Of a DNA stretch of 64,000 nucleotides, positions 53,368 through 61,721 are shown piece after piece; position 1 is the stretch's first letter; the number at the start of each line of letters is the position of its first letter. The notes under the pieces were generated by a model. It saw only the letters and a program-made list of their open reading frames with translations. It ran no database searches and was not told the origin of the DNA. The stretch covers positions 1 through 64,000 of the forward strand of contig JANQKF010000013.1 of NCBI GenBank assembly GCA_028281285.1, written 5' to 3'. This stretch comes from Cyclobacteriaceae bacterium (GTDB taxonomy: Bacteria; Bacteroidota; Bacteroidia; Cytophagales; Cyclobacteriaceae). A program made the position numbers and the translations under genes.

Positions 53368-55072
53368 TATCAGTAAGTATTCGGTCTCTTTTCAGGTTCA
53401 AGGCATCCAATTTTTCAATAACTGCAGACTTAAATTGATCATTTCGTGAACCACCAACATCATAAGTAGACTCTATTGCCTTTTGATACCAGTCAGCCCA
53501 AGTTGACAAAATATCGTCTTCTTTGGCTAAATCGGCACCATCAGCCACTTCTTTATTGCTCAGATTATATTCACCTTCCAATCTTCTATAGGCGGCATCA
53601 GCTACTTCATTGAGAACATAGTAAGGCATTTCCGGCTTATTCTCTGTCAGCATGAGTGCAATTGAAAGTGCTCCTGTTCCGACATTTTTCATAGTTTTTT
53701 TGGAAACCTTGTCTATCCTATCTTGGTCTGTATGGTAGAATTGATCGGTGAAATGCCATAAAAGAAGTCCGGGGATATCAGCAGAAAGAAAGGGTACATG
53801 ATCGCTACCTCCTTCAAATGGATTATAGTTAACCTCCCAATTCTTTTGCTTACCAATCCATTGAAACTGTCTGATAACTAAATCATTAAAATAATGAGGC
53901 TTCATTTGTTCTTTCCGCATCACTCTGCCTCCCCACTGAGAATGCTTTTCGGGTCCTCGCGTCCAGATGGCTCCCGGATCGGGCATTTTTTCAATCAAAA
54001 ACGAACCTCCGGTGATGGCCGTGTTTTCACCGACCATATCCAGGCTCATTCCCCATTTTATATTCTGAGCACGAGTTTTATCCTCTTCAATAAATCTTCT
54101 TGTTGAGATTATTTCATCTCCAAAGAGATAAGTAATAGTCCGCTCAGGATCGATGGATCCTTCTTTCAATAGTTTTGCACTAACCACCGCTGTCTCTGCC
54201 AATACTGCAACTCCACTGGCGTTGTCGTTAGCTCCGGGTTCCTGAACATGAGCACTAAAAACAAACCTTTCTTCAGGCAACTTACTTCCTCGTAGTTCGG
54301 CTACAAGCGTAAGTTCTTCCGCATTATAAACCTTGGTTTCAAGATTCACTTTGACTTTGTTGTTTCCGGCTTTAAGTGCAGCGTCTAATTTTTGCTTAGC
54401 GGCAAAGGAGAGCATAAGACCAAACCCTTTATTCTCGGGGTCTCTACGAATTGCTTTGAATTGAATTGAGTTTTGGTTCTTTTCTGGTCGCAGATATCCG
54501 GGCATAGAATAACCAATAGCTCCTACCGCTCCATTCCGGATCACCGCAAGATTGTAAATTGTGCTCACATTAGTCTCCCCATAGGCAATCTTGCCCTTCA
54601 CATTGCTCATATCCAAGCCTCTACCCGACCCCACGTACACCACTTCGAATTCCCGTTCGCCATCGGTACTATAAGAGTTCATAGCCATCATATGACGATT
54701 GGTGTTGAAATTCAATAATTCTTCTCCGTTAGACAGCTTAAAGGAACCGGATACAGGCTCCCAGGTGGTCACTCGCATCGGACGCTTTTCGATTCTGTAA
54801 ACCAGCCGAGCTGAAGAATCTGCTTCATCTTCAAGGATAAACCCTGCTTTTTCCAACCTTTCTACTACATGATAGATGCTTTCATTGAATCCTGTATTTC
54901 CAGGAATTCGCCAGTATTTCTCTATAAAAGCAACTGTATTGAAAGCCTCCTGCTCATCAAAGACACCATCAACCTTCTCATAGTATTCCTTGAAAAAGTC
55001 ATTGTCCTGATAGCCTCTTGCGGTGACTGTCAAAAGGATTAAGGAGAGACCATAAAAATATTTTCTTATCAT
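53354..55072 (-). CDS. Secreted M28-family metallopeptidase
   Basis: 572 residues with a signal peptide (MIRKYFYGLSLILLTVTARG). The zinc-peptidase part shows FSAHVQEPGANDNASGVAVL (first His and the bridging Asp), YLFGDEI (acidic catalytic/metal pair), WGMSLDMVG (Asp ligand) and FYHTDQDRID (last His). The first site usually reads HxD; here it is HVQ, so one conserved Asp is changed to Gln. A PA-type insert (IGYSMPGYLRPEKN) sits before the catalytic domain. Probable aminopeptidase outside the cytoplasm. Activity should be checked because of the HVQ change. Confidence 0.85.
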   Translation of the reverse strand: MIRKYFYGLSLILLTVTARGYQDNDFFKEYYEKVDGVFDEQEAFNTVAFIEKYWRIPGNTGFNESIYHVVERLEKAGFILEDEADSSARLVYRIEKRPMRVTTWEPVSGSFKLSNGEELLNFNTNRHMMAMNSYSTDGEREFEVVYVGSGRGLDMSNVKGKIAYGETNVSTIYNLAVIRNGAVGAIGYSMPGYLRPEKNQNSIQFKAIRRDPENKGFGLMLSFAAKQKLDAALKAGNNKVKVNLETKVYNAEELTLVAELRGSKLPEERFVFSAHVQEPGANDNASGVAVLAETAVVSAKLLKEGSIDPERTITYLFGDEIISTRRFIEEDKTRAQNIKWGMSLDMVGENTAITGGSFLIEKMPDPGAIWTRGPEKHSQWGGRVMRKEQMKPHYFNDLVIRQFQWIGKQKNWEVNYNPFEGGSDHVPFLSADIPGLLLWHFTDQFYHTDQDRIDKVSKKTMKNVGTGALSIALMLTENKPEMPYYVLNEVADAAYRRLEGEYNLSNKEVADGADLAKEDDILSTWADWYQKAIESTYDVGGSRNDQFKSAVIEKLDALNLKRDRILTDIRKQ

Positions 55073-55263
55073 GCTCGTCTTGATCAGCTAAAAAGAAGCT
55101 TCAATTTCTAATTTTGTCACGAATATTCTTCATGAACGACAAAATAAACCCCTTGTTTTGAACCGATAGCAATTCCGACATCTGAAAACTTACCTATGAT
55201 TGGTTAACAATCTACCAGCTGATGGCAACCGTATTGCCACTTAAGTTCCCTTTTAAGCGATGA

Positions 55264-56784
55264 CTAATTCTTCACAATTATCTTTTTGGTAAATACATTA
55301 CCATCAATGGAAAGCTTGTATAAATAGAGACCTGCTGCCACCCTGCTGCCATCATAAGATTTTAGATTCCAATTTACTTCCTTCTGACCCGGAGGCTGAA
55401 TCGTCTCATCGAGTACTTCCCTAATCGGGTTTCCGTTTGTATCAAAGATTTCGATTGCCACCCTGGAAGGTTTATGAAGTCGATATCGAATGGTGACTTC
55501 TTGCTGAGCTGGGTTTGGAAAATTGATCAACCCAAGGGTCCGGTCCAAAACAATTTCGTCATTTGAAGTCACCACACCTAAGGTAGCCGTGTAAACTGCA
55601 CCCCCATCTCTGTTGTCAGAGTCATTCATCCTGGCTCCAACAGACAGGTCTGTATTCGATACGGCCACTGAGGCACCAAAGAAATTGTGGGATGTGGATT
55701 CCGGTTCGTCAATCACCTGTTTCAATCTCCACGATCCTCCTTCGTTTTCATAGTAGAACAACCGACCTACATCCAATTTATCATCGATATTGGCCTTTGG
55801 TGCTCCAACCACCAGTCGGAAGTCGGCCATTTCCAAATGTCTACCAAAATAGTCGTTCAATTCCCCCTCAGAATAACTGATTTGTTGTTGTTCATTCCAT
55901 ACCCCATTATCAACACTGAAATAGTACACTGCCCCTGAATTGTTAGTGAACCCATCGGCCAAATAAGCGCCAACCACTACATCGCTTCCATTGATTGCCA
56001 CTGAGCTTCCAAAGTAATCCTTCTCCGTTCGATTGGAAGCTTTCAGTTTTATTATTTCTGCAAAATTGCCTTCACTACCTTCAAATAAATACGCGGCTCC
56101 GCTCTTAGATACAAGGTCGGTTTGATTCGGAGAACCGACCACGATTACACCCGATGCATTTATATCAATGTCATAGCCGAAGTTATCTTGACTTTTACCA
56201 TCTGAGGCTTCTAATTTCTCGACCTCCACCCAATTATCTCCTGATTTTTCAAACACGTAAGCCGCCCCGGATTCACTTTGAATCCCATCGGCTTTAATGG
56301 CTCCTATAACAATTGATGTTCCATTTGTGGTTACTGAATGACCAAAATAATCGGCAGCAGATGCATCGGAGGCGCTTAAAACAGTCGATAGTGTCCATTC
56401 GGTACCATCGAATTCGTATACGTGAGCTCTCCCGGTAAAAGGGCCTTCTTCGAAGCTCCCTATTGCCCCAACCACCAATACCGATCCTTTCACATCCACA
56501 GAGAATCCAAAATTCTGAAAGGCATTACCATCGGCATCAACTATTTCCTGAAAAGATTGCCATGCATTTCCGCTCTTACGGTAAATCACCACCTTACCCG
56601 CATCTTCACCACTATCGGTGGTGGTATGGGGAGAACCAACTGCCAACCACTCTTCATCGATAGCCAATGTCCAACCATAGTGCTCATGGTTATTACCTCC
56701 TGAATAGTCAATTTCTGAAACCTCTTGAGCAGTAACAGAAAATGTCAAACTCACCAAAATCGCTGTTATAATCAGATTCTTCAT
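55264..56784 (-). CDS. T9SS-sorted FG-GAP-like repeat protein
   Basis: 506 residues. Signal peptide MKNLIITAILVSLTFSVTAQ, then about seven 50-57-residue repeats of the FG-GAP/beta-propeller sort (DYFGHSVTTNGTSIVIGA, DNFGYDIDINASGVIVVGS, DYFGSSVAINGSDVVVGA). A type A T9SS sorting domain closes it: NFPNPAQQEVTIRYRLHKPSRVAIEIFDTNGNPIREV to GLYLYKLSIDGNVFTKKIIVKN. It would be carried across the outer membrane by the T9SS that includes PorT and attached or released outside. Its ATG is three bases after the stop of the 68-residue-repeat protein, so they form one operon. Confidence 0.9.
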   Translation of the reverse strand: MKNLIITAILVSLTFSVTAQEVSEIDYSGGNNHEHYGWTLAIDEEWLAVGSPHTTTDSGEDAGKVVIYRKSGNAWQSFQEIVDADGNAFQNFGFSVDVKGSVLVVGAIGSFEEGPFTGRAHVYEFDGTEWTLSTVLSASDASAADYFGHSVTTNGTSIVIGAIKADGIQSESGAAYVFEKSGDNWVEVEKLEASDGKSQDNFGYDIDINASGVIVVGSPNQTDLVSKSGAAYLFEGSEGNFAEIIKLKASNRTEKDYFGSSVAINGSDVVVGAYLADGFTNNSGAVYYFSVDNGVWNEQQQISYSEGELNDYFGRHLEMADFRLVVGAPKANIDDKLDVGRLFYYENEGGSWRLKQVIDEPESTSHNFFGASVAVSNTDLSVGARMNDSDNRDGGAVYTATLGVVTSNDEIVLDRTLGLINFPNPAQQEVTIRYRLHKPSRVAIEIFDTNGNPIREVLDETIQPPGQKEVNWNLKSYDGSRVAAGLYLYKLSIDGNVFTKKIIVKN

Positions 56785-56787
56785 GGC

Positions 56788-59700
56788 TTAGTCTTTAGTG
56801 ATGTTAAAGTTGATTGACTGGGTCTCACCTGTATATGTAAATGTATATTTACCGGGCTCACCTTCTGCCAAGGAATATCCGAATGGAACTACAATATCAA
56901 TGGTATATGTCTGTCCCATTACAAGATCATTAAAGTGTATTTTCCCTTCCGAATCTGTAATGCTCATTGGCTCAAAAGCACTTGCAGTTCCTTTGGTATC
57001 GTAAAATCCATTCTCATTCTCATCGATAAAAACCATAATTCCTGCATGAACCGTTTCTTCATTTGCATTTGTAATCGTTACAGTTCCTGACACCGATGAT
57101 TCATGCACAATCGGGCTCGTAAATTCTGAATAGTGGGGAGCATTGGTGCTATCTTGAATTACGTAGTAGAAGTAGAGTTTATCTCCATGTACCACCTTAC
57201 TTGGATTGAATAAAAGGTTTGTTTCTCCAAACCCATGTTCATCCACCTCTCCATAATCGATAGTTGCGAGCTGATGCCCACCGTAAGCGGCAGTATCATT
57301 CCAAAATACCGTCAATAAAGTGGAATCCGGAAACTGTGCCCAATATTCCATATCCACGGAGATTTTGCCACTGTTTGTCACTTCGGCCGAGATTTCCGCA
57401 ATCGGAACAGGATGAAAATAGTTGACTCTTATACCCAGCGAGTCTACATTGTTTGTGCTTCTATACGAAACCAAAAGGTCATATTGCCCCGGGGCAAGTG
57501 ATGAAAAGTGATTTTGAATACTATCATTCTCCGGTTCATGATTGACGATAAGAAGATTTAATGCAGAATCATTTTCAACTTTGGTGATTTGGTCCTGCAA
57601 TTCCATTATTGGAGGTTCGTCCTCCGCAACTTCGGTTTTTTGAACCTCATATATATCATAAAATCCATCAGGCCCAATCACCGAAACATACACTTCATCT
57701 ACAACCTTTCTCAGGTCGAGCTCAACAAACAATGACGTCTTGTCGGGAGGTAGCTCGAAAGAACGGACTTCTTTCACCCATTCTGTTTCTTCAACACCTT
57801 CCCTTCCATTCTCATCACGTGGATCAAATAAGTCCGCTGTTTCAGTATTCACCATATTACCCAGTTCCCGACTGATTTCGCTTTTGATGCTATTTACAGT
57901 ACCTGAACCGATAATATCCACTTTTCGATTGCTGAACTTGTATCTTGCCCCAAAATAGTGTCTTCCAAAAAACCAGTAAGAAGCCCAACCTGCTCCATAG
58001 CTACTACTTAAATGGTGCGGATTGTACCGGATACCTCCGTCTATACTGCCTAAGGTTTTACCCCCAACAATAGGTATACTGTGAGGCACCTTCAATTTCA
58101 CATCAATCAAGGCATCAAAATCGCCACTTGAAGTAAGCTTCGCACCAGCATTGAATTCCACCAAAGGATCGGAAGGGATTTTCATATTGGCACTTACGCT
58201 GTACGATCTGCCCCAAATCAAATTCATTGCGATTGACCCGTCTCCTAATATTGAACGCCAACTATTGTCCCCATGACGATATGCTCCTATTAATAAACTG
58301 GCCTCTAAAAAAACCCCTTTCCCGGATATGGTCACATCGTCTTCCTGGTATATTAGTGCGGCTTCACGACCGGCCAGTGACACTGGTCCTCCAAAGGTAA
58401 AAGCCACAGATCCCTCAAAATAAACACCGGTAACCACATCAATCGGGACATTTATTCCTGGTAAAATCTCCCTATATAAGATGACTGGAGTACTGGGGTC
58501 AGCTAAATTGAACATGCCTCCCTCGATATGGACTAACTCTATCCCGGTATCACCAATGGGAATGGCCGTTTCGAACGAAGTAGCATCAAAGGAGATATCG
58601 ATCGAGTTCAATTTCGCGGGTGATCCTGCAAATGTCATTTTCGCATCCACCTCATATCCCGGAGGAATTGACACATCGAGCTCGGCATCATGGATCACAT
58701 CATTTCTAAAGCTTATTTCAATTTTTTTGAAATCAATGGCTCCTAAATCAACATGATCCACTTCTATCTTGAAGTCGGTTAGTTTAATCTTGTCGTGGGA
58801 ACCGGACACATCGAGCTCCAACCCGTTTGAACCATCTTCGCCTAAATCCACGATCACACTCCATACCTCGTCTACTTCGATTTCCCCAGTGATATAGAAT
58901 TTTGAACTCTTATAATTCACTTCAACATCTCTGGTAGTCACTTCAAGGTTGCCTAGCTTGAAATCAGAATTGATTGTGACATCAAACGAATGAAGTTTTC
59001 CATTTCGAAACTGCATCCCGGGATCATCGGCTGTTCCCATATCAGCATCGATATCCTCCCCACTAAGGGCAAGCTGAATATCCCCATGAAAATCAAAATA
59101 ATCGTTGCCGCTATCCCATACCACACCAACATCATCTGTTTTAACAGTTAGCCCTTTAAGACTAAAGTCTTCCGTTATTGAGAGGTTAATATGTTTTAAA
59201 TCACCGTTTTGAAATACGAGTCCTGGGTTTGAATTATTTCCCATACTGATCACCGCATCATGACCTTCGATGGTAAACTTGGCTGAACCATACATTTCAA
59301 AATGACTCTGATTCTTGTCGTAATGGAAAGTCAAGTTGGTGGGTTTGAACGTAAATGCCTTTAAGCTGAAGTTGGCATCGACAGTCATATTAATGTGTTG
59401 AATGACTTTATTCTTTACCACAATGCCCGCATCGTTAGCATCACCAAGTCCAATATCTATTTCTTCACCATCGAACCGAGCTGAGGTACTCCCATAAATT
59501 TCGTAGTGATTGCTCGACTTGTCCCATTCAAATGTCAAACCATCGGCCTCAAACTCCATCGATTTCAAGGTGAAGTCTGTTGAAACCCCGAGGTTAATGT
59601 GTTGAAGAATTCCTCCGCTAATTTCGATTCCCGGGTTGTCTGCATTTCCTAATGTCACTTCTATCGATTCTCCATCAAAGGAAGCTGATGCAGCTCCATA

Positions 59701-60726
59701 AATTTCGAAGAAATTTGAATTCTTATCCCATAAGAAGGTCAATCCATCTGCTGTAAAGTCCATGTTCTTTAGAGAGAAATTCGCAGAGATATCAATGTTG
59801 AGATGATCGATCACACCATTGACCATTTCGATACCAGGGTTATCATCATCTCCCAAAGTCACAGTCATGGTTTGGCCATCAAAAGAAAGGGTTGCGGAGC
59901 CAAACATTTCAAAATTATCGGATGCCTGATCCCATTTGAAAGTCAGACCATCCGGTGAAAAAGACATGGATTTTAAACTAAAATCGGCCGTTACTCCCAA
60001 ATCAATGCTTGTAACTGCTCCATTGACAATTTCAATTCCCGGAGTGGAATCATCGCCTAAAGTGATATCCATCGATTCGCTATCGAAGCTGACAGTTGCT
60101 GCTCCGAACATTTCAAAGTTGCCAGAAACTTTGTCCCATTGAAATGTCAATCCATCAGGTGAAAAACCAAAAGACTTCAAATTGAAATCTGCAGTAACAC
60201 CCAAATTGATCTTGTCCACCGTCCCATTGTTGATTTCAATTCCGGGACTGTCAGCATCGCCCAGGGTAATATCCATGGTCTCACCATCGAAGCCAACATT
60301 AGCTCCTCCAAAGATTTCAAAAAGCTGGTTGCCATTGTCCCACTGAAATGTAAGGCCATCAGGAGAAAAACTTATGGACTTTAGATTGAAGTCCGCAGTA
60401 AGCCCCATAAGCACCTGATCAAACGTACCGTTGGTGATTTGAAGTCCGGGACTATTTTCATCACCAAATGATACGGTTATTTCATCTTCACCAAGCTTGA
60501 CCACAGCTGCCCCAAATAATTTAAAGATATCGGCCCCATAGGTTAGCGTCAAACCATCAGGCGAAACAGTGAGCCCATGAATTGTAAAATCAGTAGTGAT
60601 AGCCACGGAAGCCACTTCATCATCAAAAGTGATCCCTACAATACCATTCACATCAATTTCTGTGGCAAGGCAATTAATCGAGAGGGTTAACCCCGCGATA
60701 AGGGCAAACAGTTGAGGTCGTTTCAT
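56788..60726 (-). CDS. 1312-residue secreted protein with nine 68-residue repeats
   Basis: Signal peptide MKRPQLFALIAGLTLSINC. Residues 44-652 are about nine tandem units of 66-68 residues; key positions are DFxLK, DGLTFxWD, FExxG, FDGE, LGDxxxPGIE and NG. Units 2-6 are the most alike; 1, 8 and 9 are worn. Residues 653-1000 are beta-rich with lipid-barrel-like strands (FGGPVSLAGREAALIYQEDD, IAMNLIWGRSYSVSANMK, SYWFFGRHYFGARYKFS). Two further beta domains follow, the last an SdrD/CNA-like module with FIDENENGFYD. No T9SS tag is seen. I do not recognise the repeat. Co-transcribed with the T9SS cargo gene. Confidence 0.85.
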   Translation of the reverse strand: MKRPQLFALIAGLTLSINCLATEIDVNGIVGITFDDEVASVAITTDFTIHGLTVSPDGLTLTYGADIFKLFGAAVVKLGEDEITVSFGDENSPGLQITNGTFDQVLMGLTADFNLKSISFSPDGLTFQWDNGNQLFEIFGGANVGFDGETMDITLGDADSPGIEINNGTVDKINLGVTADFNLKSFGFSPDGLTFQWDKVSGNFEMFGAATVSFDSESMDITLGDDSTPGIEIVNGAVTSIDLGVTADFSLKSMSFSPDGLTFKWDQASDNFEMFGSATLSFDGQTMTVTLGDDDNPGIEMVNGVIDHLNIDISANFSLKNMDFTADGLTFLWDKNSNFFEIYGAASASFDGESIEVTLGNADNPGIEISGGILQHINLGVSTDFTLKSMEFEADGLTFEWDKSSNHYEIYGSTSARFDGEEIDIGLGDANDAGIVVKNKVIQHINMTVDANFSLKAFTFKPTNLTFHYDKNQSHFEMYGSAKFTIEGHDAVISMGNNSNPGLVFQNGDLKHINLSITEDFSLKGLTVKTDDVGVVWDSGNDYFDFHGDIQLALSGEDIDADMGTADDPGMQFRNGKLHSFDVTINSDFKLGNLEVTTRDVEVNYKSSKFYITGEIEVDEVWSVIVDLGEDGSNGLELDVSGSHDKIKLTDFKIEVDHVDLGAIDFKKIEISFRNDVIHDAELDVSIPPGYEVDAKMTFAGSPAKLNSIDISFDATSFETAIPIGDTGIELVHIEGGMFNLADPSTPVILYREILPGINVPIDVVTGVYFEGSVAFTFGGPVSLAGREAALIYQEDDVTISGKGVFLEASLLIGAYRHGDNSWRSILGDGSIAMNLIWGRSYSVSANMKIPSDPLVEFNAGAKLTSSGDFDALIDVKLKVPHSIPIVGGKTLGSIDGGIRYNPHHLSSSYGAGWASYWFFGRHYFGARYKFSNRKVDIIGSGTVNSIKSEISRELGNMVNTETADLFDPRDENGREGVEETEWVKEVRSFELPPDKTSLFVELDLRKVVDEVYVSVIGPDGFYDIYEVQKTEVAEDEPPIMELQDQITKVENDSALNLLIVNHEPENDSIQNHFSSLAPGQYDLLVSYRSTNNVDSLGIRVNYFHPVPIAEISAEVTNSGKISVDMEYWAQFPDSTLLTVFWNDTAAYGGHQLATIDYGEVDEHGFGETNLLFNPSKVVHGDKLYFYYVIQDSTNAPHYSEFTSPIVHESSVSGTVTITNANEETVHAGIMVFIDENENGFYDTKGTASAFEPMSITDSEGKIHFNDLVMGQTYTIDIVVPFGYSLAEGEPGKYTFTYTGETQSINFNITKD
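58972..60597 (-). repeat. Eight tandem ~204-bp coding repeats
   Basis: DNA for protein units 1-8 of the 1312-residue protein; unit 9, degenerate, continues to about 58771. Units 2-8 are exactly 68 codons each and keep frame and phase. The neighbouring middle units share long near-identical stretches, which suggests growth by local duplication. Unit 1 is two codons shorter. Confidence 0.8.
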
Positions 60727-60842
60727 GTAGTGAATAGTTTTGGTCAGTCAATGAACACTCAGCGCTATAACCTACCCAACCTCATCCAACATGTCTAAAC
60801 ACCGAGACATTGAACTGTTTTGGAATATACTGAATTATCAAA

Positions 60843-61718
60843 TTAAATTTCCTGTATAAAGCCTCTTAATTCCTGATCAGGTCCTAATCCAAGCTTTTTC
60901 TTAAGCCGACTTAATGCTCTGCGAACAGAGGCCGATTCTACATTGGTAAGATTGGCAATCTCTTTATTTACCAGACCAATTCTGAGATAGGCACAAATTC
61001 GCTGTTCATTGGCTGAAAGATCACTGAACTGTGCTAAGAGTTTTTCAAAAAAATCAGGATGTACCTCTTCAAAATGCTTTTTGAAGTTATCCCAACTCTT
61101 ATCATGATCTATATAGGATTTGATTTCGCGACTGATGGTCCTTATTTCGGGAGCATGCATGTTATTGGTCACCGTATCCAGACGCTTAAGATGATCTAAT
61201 AATTGATTCAACAATCCATTTTTCTGAAAGTCAGACATTGCTGAGGAGGTGAGCTCTCGTTCCTTTTGTTCCAAGGACTCTTCAAGCAGTTTTTTTTCCT
61301 TGGCCGCCAGAATTTCCACCTGTCTAAATGCTCTGGATAACTTTAAAGCACTTTGAAGTCGTGCTCTGAATTCGATGGGATCGAATGGCTTACGCAAGAA
61401 ATCAACAGCACCGGTTTCCATCGCTGTTTTGATATCCAATGATTCGATCATAATGCCTGTGGCCACTATAATTGGGATTTTCTCAAGTTCAGGGTTGGCC
61501 TGTATTCTGCTAATGGCCTCTAATCCATTCATGACAGGCATTTCCCAGTCCATGATGATTGCATCAGGATGTTCGGCTTCAGCCAATTCGCAAGCTCTCA
61601 ATCCATCCTTTGCATAAATTATTTCCACCGCCTCCGTATCAAGATAGTCGAGTACTACTTTGAGGTTAGCCGGATCATCGTCAGCAACAAGTATTTTATC
61701 CTTTGGTGCCTCTTTCAT
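60843..61718 (-). CDS. Response regulator with LuxR-type HTH
   Basis: 291 residues. The receiver domain (about 8-125) has the acidic pocket DDD at 13-15, phospho-acceptor D57, T87 and K110. A coiled coil follows (about 130-165, LAAKEKKLLEESLEQKERELTSSAMS). The C-terminal helix-turn-helix DLSANEQRICAYLRIGLVNKEIANLTNVESASVRRALSRLKKKLG is LuxR/NarL-like. Starts three bases after the histidine kinase stop, so the pair is surely one system. The repeat-protein operon begins 117 bases downstream of its stop and is a candidate target. Confidence 0.92.
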   Translation of the reverse strand: MKEAPKDKILVADDDPANLKVVLDYLDTEAVEIIYAKDGLRACELAEAEHPDAIIMDWEMPVMNGLEAISRIQANPELEKIPIIVATGIMIESLDIKTAMETGAVDFLRKPFDPIEFRARLQSALKLSRAFRQVEILAAKEKKLLEESLEQKERELTSSAMSDFQKNGLLNQLLDHLKRLDTVTNNMHAPEIRTISREIKSYIDHDKSWDNFKKHFEEVHPDFFEKLLAQFSDLSANEQRICAYLRIGLVNKEIANLTNVESASVRRALSRLKKKLGLGPDQELRGFIQEI

Positions 61719-61721
61719 TGC

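Noticed and set aside
55223-55239. TGGCAA/TTGCCA hairpin after the T9SS gene as a terminator
   Set aside because: Only a 6-bp stem and no T run on the minus strand; too weak to call.
58972-60597. Tandem repeats as a CRISPR-like or transposon array
   Set aside because: Repeats are 204 bp, in frame and coding; there are no short unique spacers or cas genes.
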